Assembly (NCBI GenBank): GCA_017415505.1
Contig: JAFQGG010000024.1
Span: forward strand, 1 to 43,602
Reading direction: 5' to 3'
Length of the DNA: 43,602 bases
From: Clostridia bacterium
GTDB lineage: Bacteria > Bacillota > Clostridia > Christensenellales > Borkfalkiaceae
The notes beneath the pieces were generated by a model, which saw only the letters and a list, made by a program, of their open reading frames with translations, made no database searches and was not told the DNA's origin. Shown here one piece after another: positions 14,067 through 23,943 of this stretch (positions are counted from its first letter, which is position 1; each line of letters begins with the position of its first letter). Position numbers and translations under genes: made by a program.

Positions 14067-15590
14067 ATGGCAATGGAAAAACAAGAAAGCGCAAAAATCA
14101 TCGAACTCGTTGACGTTTGTAAAACCTTTGACGGCGTATCCGTCGTCGAAAACATGAACCTTTACGTGCGTAAAGGCGAATTTATCACCTTTTTAGGTCC
14201 GTCGGGTTGCGGAAAAACCACGACCCTACGCATGATCGCGGGTTTCGATATGCCGACGAGCGGTAAAATTCTCCTCAACGGGGAAGATATTAGCCATCTC
14301 CCCCCCAACCGCCGTCCCGTAAATACCGTTTTTCAAAAATACGCCTTGTTCCCCCATCTCAACGTTTTTGAAAATATTGCGTTCGGGCTTAAACAAAAGC
14401 GTATTCCCACCACCTATATCGACAAAAAGGGAAGAGAAAAAGTAAAACAGGAAAAACTCCCCAAAGCCCTTATTGCGGAAAAGGTGAAAAAGGCTTTGGA
14501 AATCGTCGATCTTTCGGGTTTTGAAAAACGAAGCATTACGACCCTTTCGGGCGGTCAGCAACAGCGTATCGCGATAGCAAGAGCGATCGTCAACGAGCCG
14601 GAAATTTTGCTCCTTGACGAGCCTTTGGGTGCGCTCGATTTGAAAATGCGCAAAGAAATGCAGTTGGAACTCAAAGCCATGCACAAACGCTTGGGTATCA
14701 CCTTTATCTACGTCACGCACGACCAAGAAGAAGCGCTTACCATGTCGGATACGATCGTCGTTATGGCGGACGGGGCAATTCAACAAATCGGCACGCCCGA
14801 AATGATTTACAACGAACCGAAAAACACCTTCGTCGCAGACTTTATCGGAGAAAGCAATATCTTTACGGGCGTTATGCCAAAAGACAATTTGGTGCGTTTT
14901 TGCGGAAAAACTTTCGATTGCGTAGACGGCGGGTTTGAGAAAGACGAACCCGTAGATATCGTCGTTCGTCCCGAGGATATCGATATCAAGCCGTACGACG
15001 AAGCCCCGCTCAAAGGCAAAGTCACTTCCGTTATATTTAAGGGAATTCACTATCAAATCCTTATCCAATGCGGAAGATACGAAATTGAAGTGCAAAGCAC
15101 GGACGCGCCGAAAGTAGGCGATATGGTGAGCGTATTTATCGAGCCTAACGATATCCACGTCATGAGAAAAGTATTCCGCGTCAATAAGTTCACGGGCGTT
15201 ATCACCAAGCGCAACACGGTGGAATTCGGCGACGGGGAGTTTGAGTGCGACGTTACCCAGCTTTACCCCGGCAGTCATCTCGACGAAGAAGGTTATCTCA
15301 TCACCGCAAAAGGTGAAAAACTCGACCTCACCGACACGGAAGTGAACGTAGAAGTCGGTCTGCACGACATTACGATGAGCGATAACTTGAAAGAAGGCGG
15401 TGCGCAAGGGCATATCATTTCCTTGATTTATAAGAGCGAATATTACCGTTATATCGTTCGCACGGAAAACGAAGAAGATTACGTGCTTGCCTGCGAAGAC
15501 CTTTGGAACGAAAACGACCTCGTTAGTTTGATTATTCCCAAAGACAAGATTCGTTTGTCCTTAAAGGTTGCGGAAGGAGGAAAACAATGA
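14067..15590 (+). CDS. potA: Spermidine/putrescine ABC transporter ATP-binding protein, extended C-terminus
   Basis: PotA powers the PotABCD polyamine importer on the cytoplasmic face. Nucleotide-binding motifs are complete: GPSGCGKTT (Walker A, about 44-52), LSGGQQQRIAIA (signature), LLLDEPLGALD (Walker B), YVTHDQEEA (H-loop). A TOBE domain follows to about residue 370. The protein is 507 residues, against the usual 350-380; the extra about 135 residues (from TGVITKRNTVEFGDGEF) look like a second TOBE-like beta-rich unit. The same frame runs through without a stop, so it is a real extension rather than a fused gene. The ATG at 14067 has a GGAGAA site. The stop overlaps the potB start by 4 bases. 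Confidence 0.93.
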   Translation: MAMEKQESAKIIELVDVCKTFDGVSVVENMNLYVRKGEFITFLGPSGCGKTTTLRMIAGFDMPTSGKILLNGEDISHLPPNRRPVNTVFQKYALFPHLNVFENIAFGLKQKRIPTTYIDKKGREKVKQEKLPKALIAEKVKKALEIVDLSGFEKRSITTLSGGQQQRIAIARAIVNEPEILLLDEPLGALDLKMRKEMQLELKAMHKRLGITFIYVTHDQEEALTMSDTIVVMADGAIQQIGTPEMIYNEPKNTFVADFIGESNIFTGVMPKDNLVRFCGKTFDCVDGGFEKDEPVDIVVRPEDIDIKPYDEAPLKGKVTSVIFKGIHYQILIQCGRYEIEVQSTDAPKVGDMVSVFIEPNDIHVMRKVFRVNKFTGVITKRNTVEFGDGEFECDVTQLYPGSHLDEEGYLITAKGEKLDLTDTEVNVEVGLHDITMSDNLKEGGAQGHIISLIYKSEYYRYIVRTENEEDYVLACEDLWNENDLVSLIIPKDKIRLSLKVAEGGKQ

Positions 15591-16432
15591 CGAAAACGAA
15601 AAAAGCGCCTATTTTCTCAAGAAAACTGCTCGCTATCCCCTACGCGTTATTCCTCGGCATTTTCGTCGTTATGCCCCTACTTATTATCGTATATTACGCG
15701 TTTACGGATATGGACGGTGCGTTTACCTTAGAAAATTTCAAAATCTTTTTTAGCGGTAGCGGTGGGGATTCCTTTTTCGAAACGGCAAGATTCAAAACGA
15801 TCGTACAAAGCTTTTTAATCTCTATTACGAGCACTTTGGTTTGTCTGTTAATCGCTTATCCCGTAGCGTATATCATTGCAAATTGCAAGTTAAAAAACAA
15901 ATCGGGCTTACTCCTTTTGTTTATCGTGCCCATGTGGGTCAATTTCGTTTTGCGTATCAACGCGTTGAAAGAAGTGCTCGATTGGATTGGGATTTATAAT
16001 AAACCGCAATGGAATCTTTTCAACACCGTACTCGGTATGGTATACGATTTCCTTCCGTTTATGATTCTTCCTATCTATACGACGATTATCAAATTGGACA
16101 AAAGCCACCTCGAAGCGGCGTTAGATCTTGGCGCAACGCCCGTTACGGCGTTTTTGCGCGTTACGCTTCCCCTTTCTAAGGCAGGAATCATGAGCGGTAT
16201 TTCCATGGTCTTTCTCCCCTCGATGACGAACTACGTCGTTTCCAATTACATGACCTTCAACCACACGAAAATTATCGGTTCTTTCATTGACGAGTGTTTC
16301 AAAAACGACCTTTGGAATATGGGGTCGGTCACGGCGCTTCTTTTACTTACGCTCATGTTCCTCATGACTTGGGCAACGGGCGGATTTAACACGGAATCGG
16401 AAACGAACACGCGAGGTACTTCATTATGGTAA
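15587..16432 (+). CDS. potB: Spermidine/putrescine ABC transporter permease PotB
   Basis: A 281-residue integral membrane protein with about six membrane segments. The ATPase-docking EAA loop is HLEAALDLGATPVTAFLRVTLPLSKAGIMSG (reported in parts; about 180-210). With PotC it forms the membrane channel of the polyamine importer. It follows the classical potABCD order, its start overlaps the potA stop (ATGA), and its own stop overlaps the potC start by 7 bases. Confidence 0.93.
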   Translation: MTKTKKAPIFSRKLLAIPYALFLGIFVVMPLLIIVYYAFTDMDGAFTLENFKIFFSGSGGDSFFETARFKTIVQSFLISITSTLVCLLIAYPVAYIIANCKLKNKSGLLLLFIVPMWVNFVLRINALKEVLDWIGIYNKPQWNLFNTVLGMVYDFLPFMILPIYTTIIKLDKSHLEAALDLGATPVTAFLRVTLPLSKAGIMSGISMVFLPSMTNYVVSNYMTFNHTKIIGSFIDECFKNDLWNMGSVTALLLLTLMFLMTWATGGFNTESETNTRGTSLW

Positions 16433-17232
16433 AAGTAAAATCCTGCTTAAAATGGCTGTTTATAGGACTAGTCTTACTTTTTATCTACGCGCCCATTTTA
16501 CTGCTCACCGTTTACAGCTTCAACGAAGCGGAAACGATTAGCAGTTGGGAAGGATTTAGTCTTGACCATTATAAATACTTCTTTAATATGGACAACCAGC
16601 CGTTGCCCATCGTTTTACAAACGCTTGCGCTTGCCGTCGTCGTGGCGACCTTATCTACGGTTTTGGGAACGATCGGTTCTATCGGGATTTTTTATTCCAA
16701 AAAGAGAACCTCTTCGCTGTTAAACGGGATCAATCAAATTCCCGTTATTAACGCGGAAGTGGTAACGGCGATTTCGTTTGCGTTCCTCGTGGTAGCAATC
16801 AACGTGCCAAAATCCACCTATATCCCACTCGTCGTCGGACAAATGGTGCTTTGCACGCCTTTCGTCGTGCTCTCCGTTATTCCCAAACTTAAACAAATGG
16901 ATAACAACCTTTACGAGGCGGCGCTCGATCTCGGCGCGACGCCTACAAAAGCGTTGTTTTCCGTCATTCTCCCGCAAATTCTCCCGGGAATTATCGCAGG
17001 ATTTTTACTCTCGGTAACGCTTTCGTTGGACGATTACGTAATCGCCGCGTACACGAAACCGAACACCTTCCAAACGATCAGCACGCATATTTACAGTCTT
17101 GCAAAAGGCGGTACGGTAAACACGATCAAGTCTTCTTATTGGGCGTTTACCGCCGTTATTTTCCTTATTATCGTAGCGGTCGTTATTACCTTGAACGTTA
17201 TAGCAAACAAAAAGGCAGGTAAAAAACAATGA
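16426..17232 (+). CDS. potC: Spermidine/putrescine ABC transporter permease PotC
   Basis: A 268-residue membrane protein, partner of PotB. It shows the family opening LFIYAPILLLTVYSFNEAE and the EAA loop YEAALDLGATPTKALFSV (about 165-182). Six membrane segments are expected. Overlaps with potB (7 bases) and potD (4 bases, ATGA) indicate one coupled transcript and fixed subunit ratio. Confidence 0.93.
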   Translation: MVKVKSCLKWLFIGLVLLFIYAPILLLTVYSFNEAETISSWEGFSLDHYKYFFNMDNQPLPIVLQTLALAVVVATLSTVLGTIGSIGIFYSKKRTSSLLNGINQIPVINAEVVTAISFAFLVVAINVPKSTYIPLVVGQMVLCTPFVVLSVIPKLKQMDNNLYEAALDLGATPTKALFSVILPQILPGIIAGFLLSVTLSLDDYVIAAYTKPNTFQTISTHIYSLAKGGTVNTIKSSYWAFTAVIFLIIVAVVITLNVIANKKAGKKQ

Positions 17233-18593
17233 AGAAATATATTGCTATCGGACTTGCCGCCCTTCTCCTTGCCTCGGGGGCAACCGCAATCGTCGTAAAC
17301 CGCGATACTAGGCCCATTCTCAAAGTAGCGAATTGGGCGGAATATATCGACGGGGGCGACGAGGACAGCGAACTTATCCATGAATTCGAAGATTGGTACG
17401 CCGAGCAAACGGGAAAAGAAATCCGCGTAGAATATTGCATTGCAGACGACAACGAAACGCTGTATAACATGATTAAAATGGGCGACCATTTCGATTTGAT
17501 TTGCCCCTCCGAATACATGATCATGAAACTGCTTACGGAGGGATATTTACAAAAACTACCCCTTTCTTTCTTCGACGAAAACACGGAAACGAATTATTAC
17601 GCGAAACACGTTTCCCCCTACATTTCCCGCACTTTTGCAGAAAATCATATCGACGGAGAGTATTGGAAAGATTACGCCGCGGGGTATATGTGGGGAACGA
17701 CGGGATTCGTGTATAACCCCGAACTCGTAGACGAATCGGATACGAAAAGTTGGAGCATTTTCACAAACGAAAAATACGCGCAAAAAATAACGGCGAAAAA
17801 CAATATCCGCGATACCTATTTCGTGGGACTCGCCATGTATTACGAAGACGAACTTTTATCGTTAAAATCGCAGTATCAGCAAAACCAAATCTCTTTGACC
17901 GCCTATCAAGCCCGTTTGAGCGAGCTTATGAACGATACCAAAGAAGAAACCATGAACGCCGTAAAACAAATCCTTAAATCAATTACGGGAAACTTATACG
18001 GCTTTGAAACGGACGAAGGCAAAAACGATACGATTGCGGGCAAAGTAACCGTGAACTATCAATGGAGCGGGGACGGCGTATATATTATGGATTACTCGCA
18101 AGGCGACGACGAGGAAAATCCTGTCGCGAATCCCCTTTATCTCAATTATGCAATTCCCGATTCCGTTTCCAACCTTTGGTTCGACGGTTGGTGTGTTACC
18201 AAAAATGCAAACGATATAGAAGCGGCAACGATGTTCATAAACTTCCTCTCCCGCCCCGATAACGTCGTTCGGAACATGGAATATATCGGCTATACCAGCT
18301 GCATTTCAGGCACGACCGACGAAAACGATCCGTATTACGATTATATCTACGAAAACTACGTACGGGCGTATTACGAAGCGGAAGAAGACGACGAAACGGC
18401 AACCGCGTACGATATAAGCTACTTCTTCGGCGACGGGCATTTGCTTTACACACCCGCCGATCAGTTGAATCGTCAGCTCTTTGCACAATACCCCACCCAA
18501 GAAACGCTCGCGCATTGCGTAGCAATGCGTCCCTTCGACCGCGAATCCAATACGCGCGCCAATATGATGTGGAGTGATATAACCTTTATCTAA
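17229..18593 (+). CDS. potD: Spermidine/putrescine-binding protein PotD
   Basis: The 454-residue extracytoplasmic receptor captures polyamines for PotABC. An N-terminal hydrophobic stretch (about 4-22) acts as signal or anchor; there is no lipobox cysteine, unlike many Firmicute PotD lipoproteins, so a membrane-anchored form is likely. Family motifs include LKVANWAEYID, FDLICPSEYMI, AGYMWGTTGFVYNP and WSIFTNEKYAQKI. A charged helical insert of about 45 residues (near 200-245, containing SLKSQYQQNQISLTAYQ) makes it longer than the usual 340-360. Last gene of the operon, followed by a strong terminator. Confidence 0.92.
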   Translation: MKKYIAIGLAALLLASGATAIVVNRDTRPILKVANWAEYIDGGDEDSELIHEFEDWYAEQTGKEIRVEYCIADDNETLYNMIKMGDHFDLICPSEYMIMKLLTEGYLQKLPLSFFDENTETNYYAKHVSPYISRTFAENHIDGEYWKDYAAGYMWGTTGFVYNPELVDESDTKSWSIFTNEKYAQKITAKNNIRDTYFVGLAMYYEDELLSLKSQYQQNQISLTAYQARLSELMNDTKEETMNAVKQILKSITGNLYGFETDEGKNDTIAGKVTVNYQWSGDGVYIMDYSQGDDEENPVANPLYLNYAIPDSVSNLWFDGWCVTKNANDIEAATMFINFLSRPDNVVRNMEYIGYTSCISGTTDENDPYYDYIYENYVRAYYEAEEDDETATAYDISYFFGDGHLLYTPADQLNRQLFAQYPTQETLAHCVAMRPFDRESNTRANMMWSDITFI

Positions 18594-18610
18594 TTGCGGT
18601 TTCACAAACA

Positions 18611-18645
18611 AAAAACTCGTACTGCTTGGTACGAGTTTTTCTATT
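18611..18645. terminator. Bidirectional terminator after potD
   Basis: A-run, ACTCGTAC (18615-18622), six-base loop, GTACGAGT (18629-18636), T-run. The perfect 8-bp stem with A and T flanks can end transcription from either side. Confidence 0.9.
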
Positions 18646-18707
18646 TTTAATACTATGCCAGACAAAATATATATGTAAGACATAGTTTTTTTGTCTATTT
18701 TTAGGCA

Positions 18708-18742
18708 ATTATGTCACACATAATACCTATGTGTGACATAAT
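18708..18742. repeat. Perfect 15-bp inverted repeat with 5-base loop
   Basis: ATTATGTCACACATA (18708-18722) and TATGTGTGACATAAT (18728-18742) are exact inverted copies. No T-run follows on either side, so it is not a normal terminator. It lies 30 bases from the stop of the CPBP gene. It could be an operator, a cruciform-forming element or a repeat-family member. Confidence 0.75.
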
Positions 18743-18771
18743 TAACCGTTTTTCCTTCTTGTTTTCGCTTT

Positions 18772-19596
18772 TCAGTCATTAGGAATACCCAATCGCTCGT
18801 ACAGGCATATTCTTTCGCTTTCTTGCACTTTCCAAAGGGAATATAAGACGAATAAGCCCATAATCACGGCTATACCGCCCATCGTCAAGCCCGTGCCCAA
18901 ATCAAACACTACGCCCGACCCCATTCCTCCACGCGAAGGAATTTCCATGATAAGTCCGCAAAAGTTATACAACGCGTGCACGAACGCGCAACACAGGATA
19001 TTTTTACTCTTAATGAAGACGAACGCAAATAATCCCCCCGTAAGCGCCGTATAACACACTTGTAGTAGCGTTGCGCCAACCCCCGCGCCCATAAATAAAT
19101 TAAATAAATGCGCAAGGGCAAAGACAAGCGAAGAAACGAAGAAAGTTATAAGCAATCCCTTCTTATTCTTGGAAAAGCGTTCCGCAAGCAAAGAAAACAG
19201 CACGCCTCTAAATACCAATTCCTCAAACAATCCAACGGATAGACAGTACACCGCAAACAAAAGGAAATCAAGTACTTCGTGCTTAACGAGGCGCATATTG
19301 CCGTTAAAATACGACCAAAAGGGAAAGTTGTTGACGGCAATAATAACACAGGGAATTAAGAACAGCCAATTTTGAGGCTTACCAAACGCCTTTATTTTCA
19401 AGCGAGCAAGAAGCAAGATTACGGCAAGACAACCGCAGGTTTGTTGCAAAATGCGCCCAATCCAATGATTACGCGCCTCGTCTTCCGCGTATCGAATGTC
19501 CCATACGCTTAAAACGAGCATAGCAACACAAAGCGCAATGATAATTACCGTCGTGAAACGCCCGTTGTTTTCTTTCTTTTTATCCGTGTTTGCCAT
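18772..19596 (-). CDS. CPBP family intramembrane metalloprotease
   Basis: A 274-residue membrane protein of the CPBP (CAAX protease and bacteriocin-processing) family with about seven or eight membrane segments. Catalytic motifs are present: EELVFRGVLFSLLAE (EExxxR), FALAHLFNL (FxxxH) and CAFVHALYNF (HxxxN/B). Members process prenylated proteins or peptides or give bacteriocin immunity; the substrate here is unknown. The frame is open much further upstream, but that sequence belongs to a degraded polyvalent protein. The ATG at 19596 has an AGAGGA site 6 bases away and starts MANTDKKKENN, a typical soluble leader before the first membrane segment, so I place the gene start there. An in-frame fusion with the upstream remnant is possible. 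Confidence 0.8.
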   Translation of the reverse strand: MANTDKKKENNGRFTTVIIIALCVAMLVLSVWDIRYAEDEARNHWIGRILQQTCGCLAVILLLARLKIKAFGKPQNWLFLIPCVIIAVNNFPFWSYFNGNMRLVKHEVLDFLLFAVYCLSVGLFEELVFRGVLFSLLAERFSKNKKGLLITFFVSSLVFALAHLFNLFMGAGVGATLLQVCYTALTGGLFAFVFIKSKNILCCAFVHALYNFCGLIMEIPSRGGMGSGVVFDLGTGLTMGGIAVIMGLFVLYSLWKVQESERICLYERLGIPND

Positions 19597-22254
19597 AACC
19601 GTTCCTCTCGTTATTATACCTGCGTTTTTAATTGCTCTTTCCCCAATTGATTTTTTTGTATAATCGTACTCCGAAAGAATATAATCGCCGTTATTATCAC
19701 GATATTTACTGTCAAAAAATCTATAAATATCACTTTTATACGGAGAATAGCCTTTTACTTCGTCTTGCAATTCTCCAACTAACGAATGTACTTTTTTCGT
19801 TTCCAATTTTACATCAACTGTCGGCGTGGTAGGAGTCCACGCGTCCCTATCGTAAACAACGTTTCTATAATCGCTTTCGGGATTGATTGTTTCACTTCCA
19901 AAAACTACCGTAATATCCCCGTAATTTTCGTGCGAAAGTTCAGTCGTTGTAATAGCAATAGAAGGCATAGGAAATCCGCCCAATTCAATAACTCTTAATA
20001 AGTTATCTTCGGACAAATTATGTAAAGCTACAAGGTTTTTACCTTTCTCCATATCCACGGGCGCAGTTTCGCCGTCAATGCTTAATGCATAGCGAATATC
20101 GGCGTTTTCCGTCGGGTTGGTGTTGGTCGTCAGCTTGATTTGTTCGGGATAAAACGCTACATATTCGCCACCCAACGCTATTCCGTCGTAGCCGTGCTTT
20201 TTTTAGATTTCCGTTACAGTATGTGGCAATAAGCTTTTATCGTTTTGAGCCTCGCTAAATCTATTCTTAAAATCTTCTATAAAACTTGGTGCAAATTCTA
20301 CTTCTCCGCTGTCAAGAATTTTATCCGCAGTAGGTATGTATGGATTTTTTATATCCAAATACAAGCGCATCAACTTGCGTCCATACGTTTTTGCTACTTC
20401 TTGATTATCGGAAAAATAAAAGCCCTCTCTGTACCAGTTGTTTATATTAGACTTTTTAATGTCAAAAATCGTAAACTCGTTAGGAGTTCTGTGATAAACC
20501 ACAAGCAAATTTCCGTCCTCGTCGCGCATCTTGCTATCCTTAAAATAGTCCTGTTGCTCCTTGGAAAGTGCTTTGCCGTCGCTATCCACAGCGGAAAGCG
20601 CATACTGACGTTTTACGCCATTGTCGCTATCGCTGTCAGTATTTCCTTTTCCGATTGCGCCGATTCCACTATCTTGTTTACTTCCGACGCTTTGAGTTCC
20701 GCGCCCTCGTGCCCTTGCTCTCGCCTTACTCGTCCTATAATCGTCGAAATCTCGGCTATCGTACTGCTTGATAAGTTCTTCGCCATACAATTCTTCAAGA
20801 GTGTATCTCGTTTGTGCGTTTGTATCGTTTTCGTATTCATAAATAAACCCTCTTACAATGTCTAAATGAGTTTCGCTATTCGATTTTAAGCGAATAACGC
20901 GCGTTATTTTGTAGTTCTCATAGGAGCCTTTGGCAAACACAAGCACATTATTTATGCCAAATTTACCTTTTTCCATATCGTTGACCGCAACGATAATTTC
21001 GCCTTTGGACGTTTTATGCACGCCGCTTTGCTTTCCGCTTTTAATTTCGCCGTATTTAGTCCTAAAATTGCCGTTTTCGCGGTAGGAAAGCACGCCGTTT
21101 ACTCGCGCCCACCCGAAATCATTATACTGCTTTTCGGTGTAATTGTCAATCAAATCTACACCGTCGGCGTGCGTTGACGATAAAGCATAGCGCTTTTTAG
21201 GGGTATTTTCGCCCTCAAAAAACATTTTAGGAATATATTTATAAAAACTTTCGTCCAAAGGGTTGACATTTCTCAACAAATCGGATATACTAATATTAGA
21301 CGAACGAGGGTATTGGGTAACGCCATTATTGGTATTCCCTTGCGCGACGACTTCGTCTTTTTTTATGCTCTCTAACGCTATTGCGATATAGAGAGTATTT
21401 TGTTTGTCGGTAAATTCCTTTACCTCCAACTTAACGGGTACGATTTCGCCACCATCTTCAAACGCACTCGCCAAGACGTAAACCTCTTTGAGTGTCATAT
21501 CGGTTTTATAACCCTGCTCGTTTCTATTGTGCACCTCAATTCCTACGGCATTTTCTATAACCGCGTCAAAACAGGTAAGCATTTTTGCAAAACTGTTGAA
21601 ATTACGCTTTTGCTTGTACGCGCTTTCTTCCAGCGAGCCTTTGGAATATTCAAAGGAAAGGGATATATCTTTATTGCTATATTCCTTAAAAATGCCAAAT
21701 TCTTCGCCTATTTTTCTAAACAGTTTAATCTTATCGCGCACTTTTACGCTTTCATAGGAAACATTGTTTCCATCGCGTTCAAGTTTCGATAAAATGCTAT
21801 CCAGTTTCGCATTGTCCGCTTTTGCCGTCAATGCGATTTTTTTATCTTTCAGTATTTCGTAGCGTTCCTGCTCGGTCATACCTTGCGTAATAACGGATTT
21901 TTTACCCGAAAGCGCATATCTTGTTTTTTGCGTTCCGTTCCCTTTGTTCAAATTGAACGTAGAAACGAATTTACGCGCCAGTATATCCACCTCGTCCGCC
22001 GCTTGCGTATCAACACCGCGCAACTTATCAACGCGCGTTTTAAGCCAGTTTATACAGCGTTGCATAAAGGTAGGCTGTTCCGCCGTCATTTGCGCTAATA
22101 CGTTGCGTTTTTCGAGCATTTTTTCGATATAATGCGCCGTAAGTTCGTCGTTTAGAATTTCTTCCGTATATTCCAGGTTTTGGGATTCGTAAAACGAACG
22201 GTATCTTTTGTCAATTTCCGTTTTTTCGTTGGCGTGTTGTTTATAATAACCTAT
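19597..22254 (-). pseudogene. Remnant of a phage/ICE polyvalent protein with ART-PolyVal domain, interrupted by an in-frame stop
   Basis: The frame is open from 22254 to 20206, stops at a TAA (20203-20205), and continues in the same frame to the CPBP gene. The pieces together match the C-terminal part of the very large polyvalent proteins carried by phages and conjugative elements. Recurrent linker motifs RYALS occur (KTRYALSGKK, KKRYALSSTH, DIRYALSIDG). A nuclease-like region (KYGEIKSGKQSGVHK, FGINNVLVFAKG) precedes an ADP-ribosyltransferase-type domain: VVYHRTPNEFTIFD, GFYFSDNQEVAKTYG, then after the stop HGYDGIALGGEYVAFYPEQIKLT. Changing TAA to TTA would restore an intact ART domain. Upstream of 22254 lies another in-frame stop, and the N-terminal thousands of residues are missing. 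An ATG at 22119 could start a residual protein (639 codons). It is probably a leftover of an old element. Confidence 0.75.
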
Positions 22255-22422
22255 TCAATGTAAAAACAAGGATACAGCGCATATAATTACAATCGCCGTT
22301 TTTGCATAAATCACCCCTTTATTCGCCGTAACTCTAATGGTTTGATACATACTAAAACGTGAAAATGCACGCAATTTGGGGCATATTTACGCCTAAAACA
22401 ATGTCTTAATATCATAAACAAT

Positions 22423-22458
22423 AACAGCTTATTCCGAAGAATAAGCTGTTTTGTTTTA
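22423..22458 (-). terminator. UUCG-capped terminator after tuf
   Basis: AACAGCTTATTC and GAATAAGCTGTT form a perfect 12-bp stem. On the minus strand the loop is TTCG closed by C-G, a very stable tetraloop, 17 bases after the tuf stop. The following bases are only moderately T-rich on both strands. Confidence 0.85.
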
Positions 22459-22474
22459 GCTTGATTTTCTTAAA

Positions 22475-23695
22475 TTATTTAAGAATCTTGGAGATAACAC
22501 CGGAACCAACCGTTCTACCACCTTCACGGATAGCGAAACGAAGACCTTCTTCAAGCGCAACGGGCTTAATAAGAACAACCTTCATATCGATGTGGTCGCC
22601 AGGCATAACCATTTCAACGCCTTCGGGAAGTTCGATCATACCCGTAACGTCCGTCGTTCTAAGGAAGAACTGAGGTCTGTAGTGGTTGAAGAACGCCGTG
22701 TGACGGCCACCTTCGTCTTTCGTCAAAACGTATACTTGCGCGGTGAATTCCGTACCCGTAGCAACCGTACCGGGTTTCGCGATAACTTGACCCTTTTGGA
22801 TGTCCGTTCTGTTGATACCACGAAGAAGCGCACCAACGTTGTCACCAGCTTGTGCTTCGTCCAAGAGCTTGTGGAACATTTCAAGACCGGTAATCGTCGT
22901 CGTCATGGGCTTTTCGATAAGACCAACGATTTCAGCGGGTTCACCAACGTGAGCCACACCACGTTCGATACGACCGGTAGCAACCGTACCACGACCAGAA
23001 ATCGTGAATACGTCTTCTACGGGAAGAAGGAAGGGTTTGGAATCTTCACGAGCAGGCGTAGGGATATAGCTGTCAACAGCGTCCATAAGTTCAAGAATAG
23101 GAGCAACTGCGGGATCAGCCATGATTTCATTAGCAGGTTTACCAGAGCTTGCAACTTCCAAAGCTTTAAGCGCAGAACCGCGGATGATGGGCGTATCGTC
23201 GCCGGGGAAGTCATAGGACGAAAGAAGGTCTCTGATGTCCATATCAACGAGATCAAGAAGTTCTTCGTCGTCTACAAGGTCGGTCTTGTTCATGAACACA
23301 ACGATGTAGGGAACGCCTACCTGACGAGCGAGCAAGATGTGCTCACGAGTCTGGGGCATAGGACCGTCGGTAGCAGCACAAACAAGGATTGCACCGTCCA
23401 TTTGTGCAGCACCGGTGATCATGTTCTTAACGTAGTCCGCGTGACCCGGGCAGTCAACGTGCGCATAGTGACGCGAATCCGTTTGATATTCAACGTGCGC
23501 AGTATTGATTGTGATACCACGTGCTCTTTCTTCGGGTGCCTTATCGATTTCGTCATATCTCATCGCTTGCGCACCGCCGCGAGCTGCCATTACCATCGTG
23601 ATAGCTGCGGTCAAAGTCGTCTTACCGTGGTCAACGTGGCCGATCGTACCAATGTTAACGTGGGGTTTGCTTCTGTCAAATTTAGCTTTAGCCAT
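22475..23695 (-). CDS. tuf: Elongation factor Tu
   Basis: EF-Tu carries aminoacyl-tRNA to the ribosome as a GTP complex. The 406-residue product has GHVDHGKT (19-26), DCPGHADY, and NKTD in place of the more usual NKCD or NKVD, and ends [10 protein letters not shown]. Length is slightly above the common 394-400. It is last in the str operon but has its own strong promoter (23829-23857), a leader hairpin (23773-23790) and a GGAGGA site, which would raise its output above that of fusA. Codon use is strongly biased as expected for a highly expressed gene. Confidence 0.98.
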   Translation of the reverse strand: MAKAKFDRSKPHVNIGTIGHVDHGKTTLTAAITMVMAARGGAQAMRYDEIDKAPEERARGITINTAHVEYQTDSRHYAHVDCPGHADYVKNMITGAAQMDGAILVCAATDGPMPQTREHILLARQVGVPYIVVFMNKTDLVDDEELLDLVDMDIRDLLSSYDFPGDDTPIIRGSALKALEVASSGKPANEIMADPAVAPILELMDAVDSYIPTPAREDSKPFLLPVEDVFTISGRGTVATGRIERGVAHVGEPAEIVGLIEKPMTTTITGLEMFHKLLDEAQAGDNVGALLRGINRTDIQKGQVIAKPGTVATGTEFTAQVYVLTKDEGGRHTAFFNHYRPQFFLRTTDVTGMIELPEGVEMVMPGDHIDMKVVLIKPVALEEGLRFAIREGGRTVGSGVISKILK

Positions 23696-23828
23696 AATTA
23701 AAATCCTCCGATTTTTCTATAAATATTTTTTTTATTAAAATAATAACTTGTCCGTTTAGAACGCAGCTATCTATCATTTTCTCAAATGATGAACGATACA
23801 ATATCGACGCCCATATTCAGACAACACT

Positions 23829-23857
23829 ATTATATCGTAAATTTACAAATTTATCAA
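23829..23857 (-). promoter_or_regulatory. Internal promoter of tuf
   Basis: On the minus strand TTGATA (23852-23857), 17-base spacer, TATAAT (23829-23834). The -35 is embedded in AAACGTTTGATAAAT, nearly the same as at the rpsL promoter. A hairpin ATCATTT/AAATGAT (23773-23790) lies in the leader. Confidence 0.85.
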
Positions 23858-23899
23858 ACGTTTTGCGGGGGTTTTTGCAAAATTTTTAATAAATTTCCT

Positions 23900-23930
23900 G
23901 CATTTCCGCCATTTTTCAGGCGGAAAATGC
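23900..23930 (-). terminator. Hairpin after fusA, possible partial terminator
   Basis: GCATTT(T)CCGCC pairs with GGCGGAAATGC across an 8-base loop, with one bulge. It lies 13 bases after the fusA stop and lacks a clean T-run, so it may reduce read-through or stabilise the mRNA end rather than fully terminate. Confidence 0.55.
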
Positions 23931-23943
23931 AATTTGCTGTTTT

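Noticed and set aside
14226-15413. Minus-strand open frame of 395 codons opposite potA
   Set aside because: PotA is certain on the plus strand; the antisense frame has no domain, and its F/H/R bias comes from mirrored codons.
22255-22350. Possible 31-residue membrane peptide (MYQTIRVTANKGVIYAKTAI...)
   Set aside because: No ribosome binding site at the ATG, in the same frame as the polyvalent remnant and ended by the stop before it; too little to support a gene.
22592-23701. Plus-strand 369-codon frame opposite tuf
   Set aside because: Shadow of the strongly biased tuf codons.
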